A stretch of DNA of 12,024 bases from JAXDBV01 sp034678415. GTDB taxonomy: Bacteria > Bacteroidota > Bacteroidia > Bacteroidales > VadinHA17. Shown in pieces: positions 1 through 7,412 of this stretch. Position numbers and translations under genes: made by a program. The stretch covers positions 1-12,024 of the forward strand of contig JAXDBV010000098.1 in the NCBI GenBank assembly GCA_034678415.1, written 5' to 3'. The number at the start of each line of letters is the position of its first letter. Position 1 is the stretch's first letter. Under the pieces are notes generated by a model that had not been told where the DNA came from, made no database searches, and saw nothing but the letters and a program-made list of their open reading frames with translations.

Positions 1-2
1 AA

Positions 3-641
3 GGGTTCTTCAAGGTAAAGACGGACAAGAAGAAGCCATTTGTGGTGAATGCATTTGACATATCAATCATAGCCTGTGGGACGACGTTCAATGTAAAGGC
101 ATATCCGGAGGAGAAGAAGGTTGTAACTACGCTGGTGGATGGAGAGGTGAGGATAGAGGGCAAAGACAGGGAGAAAACACCACTTGCGGTGGTCATGGAA
201 CCCAAGCAGAAGGTAACATGCTATGTAGATGGTACAGGCAGGGATATCACCACTGAGACGATAAAAGAAGTAGAGAAAAGAGAAGGAGAAGCTGAGAAGA
301 CACCGTCGTCGGTCACATCGTGGTACCCGGTGGTAAAGGATTACAATGTCAAAACCGAACTGTATACCTCGTGGAAGGATAACCGCTGGATTGTCGAGGG
401 GGAGAAATTCGGGGAACTGGTGAAGAAGATAGAGAGAAGGTATAATGTTAAGATCATACTGGAGTCGGATGAACTGCTCGACTATCATTTCTCAGGCATT
501 ATTGAAAAAGAAACACTTGAACAATTACTCGGAATACTGAGGCTAACTATCCCGGTTCAGTACACAATAGATGTTGGGAAGGTTCATTTGAAACTAGACG
601 CTAAACTGCAAAACCACTATAGGGCCGCGTATAATAATTAG
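3..641 (+). CDS. FecR-family anti-sigma factor, C-terminal part (5' end off window)
   Basis: The reading frame is open from base 3 and runs to a TAG at 639-641, giving 212 visible residues. The GTG codons near base 42 are internal, because the residues before them (GFFKV...PFVV) already match the FecR domain, so the true start lies upstream of the window. The first ~70 residues are the end of the FecR domain, with the typical PFVV, CGTTFNVKAY and VDGEVRI motifs. A charged linker follows. Residues encoded by about 370-610 form a DUF4974 domain (RWIVEGEKFGELVKKIERRYNV). Proteins of this family are inner-membrane anti-sigma factors: the periplasmic part senses the loaded outer-membrane transporter and the N-terminal part holds an ECF sigma factor. 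The next gene encodes a SusC with an STN domain, which is the expected partner. The ECF sigma gene is expected upstream, outside the window. Family assignment is firm; pairing with this SusC is inferred from context. Confidence 0.9.
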   Translation, partial: GFFKVKTDKKKPFVVNAFDISIIACGTTFNVKAYPEEKKVVTTLVDGEVRIEGKDREKTPLAVVMEPKQKVTCYVDGTGRDITTETIKEVEKREGEAEKTPSSVTSWYPVVKDYNVKTELYTSWKDNRWIVEGEKFGELVKKIERRYNVKIILESDELLDYHFSGIIEKETLEQLLGILRLTIPVQYTIDVGKVHLKLDAKLQNHYRAAYNN

Positions 642-714
642 AGTGAATTATATATGAAACTGTTGTTAACCAAATAAACTGTTATGCATATAAGAGATCC
701 TGCTCAATAAGAAA

Positions 715-743
715 TGAACCGGATTATATATCAACCCGGTTCA
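715..743. other. Perfect 8-bp inverted repeat with AT-rich loop, fecR-susC spacer
   Basis: TGAACCGG (715-722) is the exact reverse complement of CCGGTTCA (736-743), separated by a 13-base AT-rich loop. It lies 73 bp after the fecR stop and 69 bp before the susC start. No clear T-run follows, so it is a poor intrinsic terminator. It may be a weak terminator for the regulator transcript or an operator-like site. The structure is seen directly; the function is unknown. Confidence 0.4.
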
Positions 744-747
744 GTGT

Positions 748-766
748 TATTCCAAGATATTCCAAG
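748..766. repeat. 9-bp direct repeat, one-turn spacing, upstream of susC
   Basis: TATTCCAAG occurs at 748-756 and again at 758-766, so the copies are 10 bp apart and would face the same side of the helix. They lie about 47 bp before the susC ATG. I see no Bacteroidetes housekeeping promoter (TTTG / TAnnTTTG) in this spacer, so an ECF-type promoter or activator site is possible. The role is not shown by the sequence. Confidence 0.3.
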
Positions 767-812
767 GGGACAGAATATCTCTAAAAGTAAAATAACATAA
801 GCACACAAAACT

Positions 813-3800
813 ATGAAAAATTTTTACAAATGGGTAAATTTATCCTTGTATGACAAAAAAATTAAAGCTTTAGTAATTATGAAGATTTCTATACTTCTAA
901 GTCTGCTTAGCACTTTCGCAATCTCAGCTAGTATATACTCCCAAGGCACCTATCTGAGTTTGTCAGTCGAAGATAAAACACTTAAGGAGACACTAAAGAT
1001 TATTGAAAGCGAAAGTCAATATCGATTCTTTTACAGTGACAATTTTCAGGATCTGGATAACACGGTGACCATTACCATTGAGAATGAAAGCATTACAAAT
1101 CTGATGGAAACGCTATTAAAAGATAGTATTATTGGTTACAGGATACTTGAAAACAATGTTATTGTTATAACACCTGAAGCAAAGTCCTTAAAACCTCAAT
1201 ATCAGGTAATCAAGGGCAGTGTAAAGGATGCGAAGACCGGTGAACCGCTTCCTGGGGTTAATGTATTAATACAGGGTACAACCATTGGTACTATTACCGA
1301 TGCCACGGGAAGCTTCTCCATTGAAGCAAAGGGTAACAAGCCGGTGGTAGTACTTTCATTCATCGGTTATATAACGAAGGAAGTGATTTGGCTGGGCCAG
1401 GATATTAATATATCCCTGGAAAGTGACACCCAAATTCTTGATGAGGTATTGGTGGTGGGTTATGGGGTTCAGAAAAAAGAATCGGTCACAGGTGCTATCT
1501 CTAATGCTACCATAAAAGATTTAAGCAGGGTTAACACCACCAGCATCAACTCCTCCCTTGCCGGTAAAATTGCCGGGCTGTCATATCGTATGACCGATGG
1601 TTCACCGGGATCGTATGCCAGTATCCAGGTGCGTAACCTTGGTAATCCGCTGTATGTTATTGACGGCATACAGAGCAACGTTGAAAAGGTGAACAGTCTC
1701 TCGCCAAACGATGTGGAGTCCATAACTGTTCTGAAAGACGCTTCCGCCGCTATCTACGGTGTGAGGGCTGCCAACGGCGTGATCCTTGTGACAACGAAAA
1801 AAGGCCGGCAGGAAAAATCAGTCATAAACATTGATGCATACTGGGGATGGGATAACTGGTCAAGAGCTCCTAAAGGAGGAAATGCTTACCAGTATATGTT
1901 TGGGATGGCTGAATCGGATATGAATCAGTTCGGTAGAACCGGTATCACGAGGGAAGAGCTTGACAAATGGAAAGCCGGAACTGAGGAAGGATATGAAAGC
2001 TTTAACTGGTATGATTTTGTGGTTCAGGAAAATGCACCTCATAATTCGTTCAATATTAATACTACAGGAGGCAATGAAAATGTGAACTACTATGTTTCTC
2101 TCTCAAGATTATACCAGACTGAGGTTATCGGACGTGAACAGAGCTTTGAACGCTTTAACCTCCAGAGCAATGTCACGGCTAACATAAAACGGTTCAAGGT
2201 GGGAGTACAACTGAGCGGATCGCTGGATGACAGGAAAAACTCGGGAATACAGGGAGGTGGCGGTTCAAACCCCATACGGTACGGTTTGTATCTGAATACT
2301 CCTACAACACGGCCATACGCCAATGACAATCCCAAGTATATAAACAACATCCCTTTTCTCTCTAACAACTTTGCAGTACTGCCAAGGAACATTTCAGGAT
2401 ACAATGACCAGGACAAGAACCTTCTGACCACCAATATATCAGTGGAATATGAATTTCCCATAAAAGGGCTTACGGCCAAAGGACTGTACTCATACCAGTA
2501 CTCGGATATGCTGAGAAATATGCAGCAATACAGGTATAATGCCTATACCTATCTCCCTGAGACAGACACCTATGAAATAACGGCGAGAAATGAAGAAGCC
2601 CAGCGGTTGAGAGAAAGTCAGAAACTGGCTGAACAGGTATTCCAGGGACAGCTGAACTATAACAACACCTTCGGAAAGCATACCATCGGTGCCACTTATG
2701 TTGTGGAACGATATGATATGAATAACTTTTATCATCTTCAGCGGGCCTCACCGGTCAGTGATTACTTCAAGACCATCGGCTATAATGAAACCAATTCCAA
2801 AGATTACACCGACATGATGGAAGAACAAGCCCGTATCGGTTATATCGGCCGGGTCACATACAACTTTGCCAATCGGTATTACCTCGAACTTTCAGGCCGT
2901 TATGACGGATCATGGAAATTTGCCCCTGATAAACGCTGGGGATTCTTCCCCTCTGCATCGGTAGGCTGGAGAATAACAGAAGAAAATTTCATTAAGAACT
3001 GGATGGGGCCCAACAGCCCTCTTACCTTCCTGAAGCTGCGTGCATCCTATGGAGTCCTTGGAGACGACAATGTCGGCATAGGCCCGTTTGATTACCTGTC
3101 GGGTTACACGTATGCCACTAGTTTTGAGTGGGGATTATTTACGGTGCTTGACGGAACAGGTGTCCTGGGAGCCCGCGACAGGGGGCCGGCAATAACCAAT
3201 ATCTCATGGTTTACCAGCAATATGTTTGATGCAGGGATTGACTTTGCTTTCCTGAATGGGAAATTAAGCGGGTCGCTGGACTACTTCAAACGGGTACGTG
3301 AAGGCCTTGTAGGTCGCAAGTATGATATACTGGTGCCATCAGAGCTGGGATATGACCTTCCCAATGAAAATGTAAACAGCGATGCCCAGGTGGGCGCCGA
3401 CGGATCAATCCAGTACAACGGAAAGATCCGGTCTCTGACTTTCTCCGTTGGAACGAATGTGTCGTTTTCCCGTGACAAGTGGGTGTCAACCTATAAACCC
3501 ATGTTCGGAAACTCACTGGAACAATACTATAATTCCGTGGAAAACAGATGGAAGAACAGGTATTGGGGATATGAAGTCATTGGCCGGTTTACCTCGTTCG
3601 ATGAAATAAACAATCATACTGTAGACAATGATGGACAGGGCAACGCGACAATGCTCCCCGGTGATTTCATATACAGGGATGTCAATGATGACGGGCTCAT
3701 CAACGGATTTGATTGGGTGCCCATCGGTTTTGGCACCCAGAAGCAGCCAATGCTTAACGTGGGGCTTTACCTTACCATGGCTTATAAAGGGTTTGACCTG

Positions 3801-4253
3801 AGCACGGATTTCTCCGGAGGCGGTCTATACTCCTACGAAATCAGTTCAGAAAGCAGGATACCTTATTCACGTGGAGGATGTCTGCTGACGGTTTTTGAAG
3901 ACCGCTGGCACAGGGAAGATATTTATGACATCAACAGCAAATGGGTGGAAGGAGAGTACCCGGCAATCCGACATAATGACCAGAATAATTCGAATGCCTG
4001 GACAAACTCATTCTGGGTTGTGAATGTAAGGTATTTCCGTTTAAGAACCCTTGAATTTGGGTATACATTCCCGGCCCGGTGGATGTCCAGGCTGAAAATA
4101 CAAAAGGCCCGCCTATTCCTGAACACCTATAACTTGTTCTCCATTGACAATATGAACAAATATGATATCGATCCTGAAACCGGGTTTTGGCCCAAGGGCA
4201 TCCTCTACCCCCAAAACAAATATGTGAATATTGGTTTCAACGTGTCTTTCTAA
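813..4253 (+). CDS. susC: SusC-family TonB-dependent outer-membrane transporter with STN domain
   Basis: This 1146-residue protein is the channel of a SusCD complex, importing glycan fragments across the outer membrane with TonB energy. The leader (residues 1-44) is the long type common in this family: a basic stretch, then a hydrophobic core ending ISASIYSQ. I keep the ATG at 813 rather than the internal Met23. Residues ~48-120 form an STN (secretin/TonB N-terminal) domain. Residues ~132-202 are a carboxypeptidase-regulatory-like domain (KGSVKDAKTGEPLPGVNV). A Ton-box-like segment (DEVLVVGYG, ~210-218) precedes the plug domain (~218-330, with NPLYVIDG and VLKDASAAIYGVRAANGV). The rest is the beta-barrel, ending in aromatic Phe as outer-membrane barrels do. 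An EF-hand-like loop (DVNDDGLINGFD) begins at residue 956, as in many SusC proteins. The STN domain plus the upstream fecR-like gene indicate a signalling transporter. The plug has RNLGNP where many homologues have an RG-containing loop; I believe this is a known subgroup, not damage. Confidence 0.96.
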   Translation: MKNFYKWVNLSLYDKKIKALVIMKISILLSLLSTFAISASIYSQGTYLSLSVEDKTLKETLKIIESESQYRFFYSDNFQDLDNTVTITIENESITNLMETLLKDSIIGYRILENNVIVITPEAKSLKPQYQVIKGSVKDAKTGEPLPGVNVLIQGTTIGTITDATGSFSIEAKGNKPVVVLSFIGYITKEVIWLGQDINISLESDTQILDEVLVVGYGVQKKESVTGAISNATIKDLSRVNTTSINSSLAGKIAGLSYRMTDGSPGSYASIQVRNLGNPLYVIDGIQSNVEKVNSLSPNDVESITVLKDASAAIYGVRAANGVILVTTKKGRQEKSVINIDAYWGWDNWSRAPKGGNAYQYMFGMAESDMNQFGRTGITREELDKWKAGTEEGYESFNWYDFVVQENAPHNSFNINTTGGNENVNYYVSLSRLYQTEVIGREQSFERFNLQSNVTANIKRFKVGVQLSGSLDDRKNSGIQGGGGSNPIRYGLYLNTPTTRPYANDNPKYINNIPFLSNNFAVLPRNISGYNDQDKNLLTTNISVEYEFPIKGLTAKGLYSYQYSDMLRNMQQYRYNAYTYLPETDTYEITARNEEAQRLRESQKLAEQVFQGQLNYNNTFGKHTIGATYVVERYDMNNFYHLQRASPVSDYFKTIGYNETNSKDYTDMMEEQARIGYIGRVTYNFANRYYLELSGRYDGSWKFAPDKRWGFFPSASVGWRITEENFIKNWMGPNSPLTFLKLRASYGVLGDDNVGIGPFDYLSGYTYATSFEWGLFTVLDGTGVLGARDRGPAITNISWFTSNMFDAGIDFAFLNGKLSGSLDYFKRVREGLVGRKYDILVPSELGYDLPNENVNSDAQVGADGSIQYNGKIRSLTFSVGTNVSFSRDKWVSTYKPMFGNSLEQYYNSVENRWKNRYWGYEVIGRFTSFDEINNHTVDNDGQGNATMLPGDFIYRDVNDDGLINGFDWVPIGFGTQKQPMLNVGLYLTMAYKGFDLSTDFSGGGLYSYEISSESRIPYSRGGCLLTVFEDRWHREDIYDINSKWVEGEYPAIRHNDQNNSNAWTNSFWVVNVRYFRLRTLEFGYTFPARWMSRLKIQKARLFLNTYNLFSIDNMNKYDIDPETGFWPKGILYPQNKYVNIGFNVSF

Positions 4254-4279
4254 CTAACCGGAAAAATCTATTAAGATGA

Positions 4280-4324
4280 AATCCACATATATCAAATACA
4301 CACACGTATTAAATCATGTGGATT
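4280..4324 (+). other. Nested hairpin in the susC-susD spacer
   Basis: AATCCACAT (4280-4288) pairs perfectly with ATGTGGATT (4316-4324). Inside the loop, AATAC (4295-4299) pairs with GTATT (4306-4310) around ACACAC, so the transcript can fold into a two-tier stem. No T-run follows, so it is not a standard intrinsic terminator. It may protect the susC 3' end or set the susC:susD ratio. The base pairing is seen; the role is inferred. Confidence 0.45.
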
Positions 4325-4325
4325 C

Positions 4326-4347
4326 CCTGTCTGCCGACAGGCAGGCA
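4326..4347. repeat. Short GC-rich palindrome, REP-like, before susD
   Basis: CCTGTC (4326-4331) pairs with GACAGG (4336-4341) across a 4-base loop. An alternative register pairs 4328-4335 with 4340-4347 (8 bp, one G-U pair). The two folds exclude each other. It directly follows the larger hairpin and ends 27 bp before the susD start. My impression is that similar CTGCC/CTGTC palindromes recur between genes in Bacteroidetes genomes, which would make it a dispersed repeat; this window holds only one clear copy. Confidence 0.4.
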
Positions 4348-4374
4348 TCATACCGTTAAAATCAAAATTATATT

Positions 4375-6249
4375 ATGATGAAAAAGTACATATCCGTAAT
4401 AATAGTTCTTCTGAGTATAAGTTGGGGGTGTAATGACGATGATTTCCTGAACAGGGAACCCACCAATTTTCTTACCGAAGAACAAGTATACTCAAACAAG
4501 GACCTGACATATAGCGTGCTGTCTCACCTGTATGAGAGCTACCCTGATTTGTATAATTTTTATTATTTTATGAATCAATGCGACTTTGATGAAGCATTTC
4601 CTTCTGATAATTTCGAGGTATGGCGTCAGCGGAATCAGACCTATTCATATGATTACTGGTCCTATTGGGATTATAGTATCCTGCGCGAGATGAACCTTTT
4701 TATTAAGAATGTGAGCAGTGCAGACAAACTGGAAGTGTCTGACAGGGAAAGGTTTCTGGCGGAAGGGCGTTTCCTGCGGGCAGCAGTTTATTTTGAGCTG
4801 GTTAAGCGCATGGGTGGTGTACCGCTTATCACCGAACCACTGGAGTACAACTATTCCGGCGATCCGACCTATTTGCAGTATCCGCGGTCGAAGGAATCTG
4901 AAATATATGACTTCATTATCAATGAGATGGATGCTATCAAAACGGTATTGCCAGATGATCCGTCCATCAAATCCAGGGCTACCAAAGCTGCTGCCCTGGC
5001 GATGAAGTCAAGGGCTGCCCTGTATGCCGGCTCTATCGCCAGGTATGGAGTCAATACACCGTTGGTTTCAACACCCGGAGGTGAGGTTGGCATATCCTCA
5101 TCAAAGGCAGATGGTTATTATACTATCGCACTGAACGCGGCACAGGAGATCATAGGTTCCGGTTTATATTCACTGTATCTGAGGTTCCCCGATGACCTAT
5201 CCACCAACTTCAGCAGTCTGTTCTATGATAAAACCAATAATCCGGAAGTGATTTTTATGAAGGATTTTCTGCTGGGTAGTTTAGTTCATCGGTTCACAGA
5301 GCAAAATCAGCCATTTTCTCTTACGGAACAACCAAATATGGGCGGCCTGTTGAATCCAACCCTTAACCTGGTACAGTCCTATGAATTGCTTGATAATACA
5401 TTTGCACCCCTGGTTGCTGAATCGGGAGGTGATTATGTTTATTATGACCATCCGATGGACATATTTGCAGGAAGGGATGCCAGGCTTGCCGGGACAATCA
5501 TCTTACCCGGATCTCTTTGGAAAGGAGAACCGGTGGATATCTGGGCAGGATACATGCTGGCCGACGGAACTATTATTACCGGTGCTGAGTTCGGTACCCA
5601 GAAAGTGCTTCCGGGAAATGACTACAGCGAAGTGGTTGTGGGGTACGATGGTCCGATCGATGGGATGGAGAGTGCCACACAAACAGGATTTCTCTTGAGG
5701 AAATATTTAGATCCTAAATTTGGTTCAGGTAACTATTCTGTCCAGAGCGATGTTCCCCTGATTCGTTTTCGGTATGCAGAGGTATTGTTGAACGCTGCAG
5801 AAGCCGCGTATGAACTTGCAAAGAATGACCTGGCCGTGACTTACATGAACGAGGTCCGCAGCAGAGCGGGATTCACCACACCCCTGGAGGAAGATGATAT
5901 CACTTTCGACAGGATCGTCCATGAACGAAAAGTGGAGTTCGCTTTTGAAGGTCATTCATATTACGACCTGAAAAGGTGGAGACTATCCCACCTGGTCTTC
6001 AACGGCATGGCAGCTGACCTTACCACAAACCCCGGGAAAGCAGATGAACCCAGCACCCAGTCGTTCGGTTTGTGGCCATACCGGATTCATGACCCGGGAA
6101 ATCCCAACCACGGAAAGTATGTGTTCGTTAAGTTAATACCTAATCAATCCAAGAATGCACACCAGTTTAGGCTGGGTAATTATTATTCTGCCATAAACAA
6201 TGATATACTTAATAATAATCCCAAGATCATCAGGAATCCTAATCATTAG
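4375..6249 (+). CDS. susD: SusD/RagB-family surface glycan-binding lipoprotein
   Basis: This 624-residue protein is the lid and glycan-binding partner of the SusC channel. The leader ends ISWGC, with the likely lipidated Cys19 followed by NDDD. An acidic stretch after the cysteine is typical of Bacteroidetes lipoproteins sent to the cell surface. Residues ~20-270 match the SusD-like N-terminal region, including helix FLRAAVYFELVKRMGGVP of the TPR scaffold. The C-terminal SusD/RagB domain covers roughly residues 330-624, with RFRYAEVLLNAAEAA, YMNEVRSRAGF and ERKVEFAFEGHSYYDLKRW. Length is normal for the family. Two adjacent ATG codons (4375 and 4378) could each start it. The 121-bp gap after susC is long for a susCD pair and carries hairpins. 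The pairing with susC is certain from order; the ligand cannot be read from the sequence. Confidence 0.96.
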   Translation: MMKKYISVIIVLLSISWGCNDDDFLNREPTNFLTEEQVYSNKDLTYSVLSHLYESYPDLYNFYYFMNQCDFDEAFPSDNFEVWRQRNQTYSYDYWSYWDYSILREMNLFIKNVSSADKLEVSDRERFLAEGRFLRAAVYFELVKRMGGVPLITEPLEYNYSGDPTYLQYPRSKESEIYDFIINEMDAIKTVLPDDPSIKSRATKAAALAMKSRAALYAGSIARYGVNTPLVSTPGGEVGISSSKADGYYTIALNAAQEIIGSGLYSLYLRFPDDLSTNFSSLFYDKTNNPEVIFMKDFLLGSLVHRFTEQNQPFSLTEQPNMGGLLNPTLNLVQSYELLDNTFAPLVAESGGDYVYYDHPMDIFAGRDARLAGTIILPGSLWKGEPVDIWAGYMLADGTIITGAEFGTQKVLPGNDYSEVVVGYDGPIDGMESATQTGFLLRKYLDPKFGSGNYSVQSDVPLIRFRYAEVLLNAAEAAYELAKNDLAVTYMNEVRSRAGFTTPLEEDDITFDRIVHERKVEFAFEGHSYYDLKRWRLSHLVFNGMAADLTTNPGKADEPSTQSFGLWPYRIHDPGNPNHGKYVFVKLIPNQSKNAHQFRLGNYYSAINNDILNNNPKIIRNPNH

Positions 6250-6274
6250 TTATATAAGCAAAAAATCAATAACC

Positions 6275-6991
6275 ATGAGAATAAGATTACTTTATATAGG
6301 ATTGTTTGCGTTGGGTATCCTTTTGAATACCTCATGCGAATTGGATAATTATGACGAACCCAAATCCTTTCTTAAAGGAAGGCTGGTATACCAGGGAGAA
6401 GCCATAAATGTTTCATACAATGATGTGGGATTTGAATTATGGGAACCCGGCTGGCCTAAAAAAACCCAGATATGGGTATTTGTTGACCAGGACGGATCAT
6501 TCTCCTCACGTATTTTTGATGCCACCTACAAGCTGATAATACCGAAATGGGAAGGTCCTTTTATGTCTAAGTATAATGACGCAACTAATTCCGATACTAT
6601 CGAGGTGGTGCTGAATGGAAATAAAACAATAGATATTGAAGTCATGCCATTCTATATGATACGTAATCCGTCCTTTTCGGTTGCATCGCGCACCATAACC
6701 GCCACATTCAGTGTGGAAAAGATTATTACCGATGCCAATGCCAGGGATATAACGAATGTATCTATTTTTGTCAATAAAGGATATTTCGTTGATTACAAGA
6801 GAAATATAGCATCCGAACATATTAAAGGAGGCCGTATTTCTGACTGGAACAACGTGAGCATCAGCGTTGATGTACCCACGTTCAGCAGTCTGCAAATGCC
6901 TGAGCAGGATTATGTTTTTGTACGTCTCGGCATCGGAATCGATGGCAGGGAAGATATGCTCTTCTCTCCCGTGGTGAAGATTGATTTATAA
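6275..6991 (+). CDS. DUF3823-family lipoprotein, SusE-position glycan-binding candidate
   Basis: The frame is open further upstream, but the ATG at 6275 (MRIRLLYIGLF...) gives a clean lipoprotein leader ending LLNTSC, with Cys21 as the likely lipidation site. An upstream start would overlap susD and spoil the leader. The product has 238 residues. After the cysteine comes ELDNYDEPKSFLKGRLVYQG, the usual start of the DUF3823 N-terminal beta-sandwich domain. A second domain begins near residue 128 (FYMIRNPSFSV) and runs to the end. DUF3823 proteins commonly lie just after susD and are presumed surface-exposed accessory glycan-binding proteins, comparable in position to SusE/SusF. Here the gene begins 25 bp after the susD stop, so the two are very likely co-transcribed. 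Family membership is from recognised sequence features; glycan binding is inferred from position. Confidence 0.85.
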   Translation: MRIRLLYIGLFALGILLNTSCELDNYDEPKSFLKGRLVYQGEAINVSYNDVGFELWEPGWPKKTQIWVFVDQDGSFSSRIFDATYKLIIPKWEGPFMSKYNDATNSDTIEVVLNGNKTIDIEVMPFYMIRNPSFSVASRTITATFSVEKIITDANARDITNVSIFVNKGYFVDYKRNIASEHIKGGRISDWNNVSISVDVPTFSSLQMPEQDYVFVRLGIGIDGREDMLFSPVVKIDL

Positions 6992-7172
6992 TTAACAGCG
7001 TAAAAAGTCAGCATGTCTTGGGTTGATTTAGCTTTGGGTTAAACGAGTATCATCGTAGTCTGGGAGAATAACGTACAAGGTTCTTCATTTTTCTACGTAA
7101 ATTTTCGGAATTTGGATGAAGATGATACCGGTTTTTCCTTAATCATCATCCGCCCCTGATTCGGCTGGATAA
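6992..7172. other. Non-coding stretch, possible older part of the GH43 relic
   Basis: No intact gene lies here. A frame from 7013 is open apart from one TAA at 7040-7042, up to a TGA near 7160, and contains IIVVWENN and FFYVNFRN. These could be worn remnants of the middle of the same glycosidase: the ~55-residue distance to the conserved downstream piece suits a GH43 layout, but a frameshift is needed to join them. TAGCTTTG at 7029-7036 matches the Bacteroidetes -7 element, but I find no TTTG at the right distance upstream. Confidence 0.3.
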
Positions 7173-7397
7173 TTTTCAACCTTATGCCACATTCAGCATC
7201 CCGACGGCCTGTATGACGGATGCGTTTCACCGGTATACTTTGATCGATACACGGAGGGTAAAATGGGGGCTATGAGGTCGGAAGATCTGGTGAATTGGTA
7301 AGATATTTCTGATAAAGTAGCTTTTCCCGAAGGCGTTAGTTATGGTACTGTCTTCAGAATTAAAAGAAAAATACTTAAAAATCTGATTATTAATTAA
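7173..7397 (+). pseudogene. Relic of a GH43-type glycosidase C-terminus
   Basis: Reading the frame that contains base 7233 gives VYFDRYTEGKMGAMRSEDL, then VNW, a TAA stop at 7299-7301, then DISDKVAFPEGVSYGTVF and a final TAA at 7395-7397. The two halves join across the stop exactly as the C-terminal strand region of many GH43-like (five-bladed beta-propeller) enzymes, whose pattern is VYFD.Y...GA.RS.DL..WED.S....FP.G.RHGTV. The stop replaces the expected Glu codon (GAA to TAA) after the Trp. Another stop (7170-7172) lies upstream in the same frame, and only ~420 bp are available for a gene that normally needs ~900 bp or more. The gene is therefore truncated and dead. The conserved part starts at about 7233; bases 7173-7232 match less clearly. 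It suggests the locus once encoded a further arabinan- or xylan-type enzyme. The GH43 call is from motif recognition, without a database search. Confidence 0.6.
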
Positions 7398-7412
7398 AAA
7401 ACTGTTCAAATT

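Noticed and set aside
63..488. Open frame of 141 codons on the minus strand opposite the fecR-like gene.
   Set aside because: It has no recognisable domain or plausible leader and is fully explained as the complement of a clear FecR/DUF4974 coding sequence.
1620..1650. SusC plug lacks the usual RG loop (RNLGNP instead), suggesting an internal deletion.
   Set aside because: The frame is intact, the flanking plug motifs are well conserved, and the same RN-G-NP-LYVIDG form appears to be a known SusC subgroup.
6200..6274. Upstream in-frame extension of the DUF3823 gene overlapping the end of susD.
   Set aside because: The extension would bury the lipoprotein leader; the ATG at 6275 gives a proper signal peptide and a normal 25-bp spacing from susD.
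7029..7036. TAGCTTTG, a match to the Bacteroidetes -7 promoter element TAnnTTTG.
   Set aside because: No TTTG -33 element is found 19-21 bp upstream, and a single 8-bp degenerate match is expected by chance.
7047..7128. 8-bp inverted repeat GTATCATC (7047-7054) / GATGATAC (7121-7128).
   Set aside because: The 66-base spacer is too long for a convincing hairpin and the region is decaying pseudogene sequence; no function is supported.
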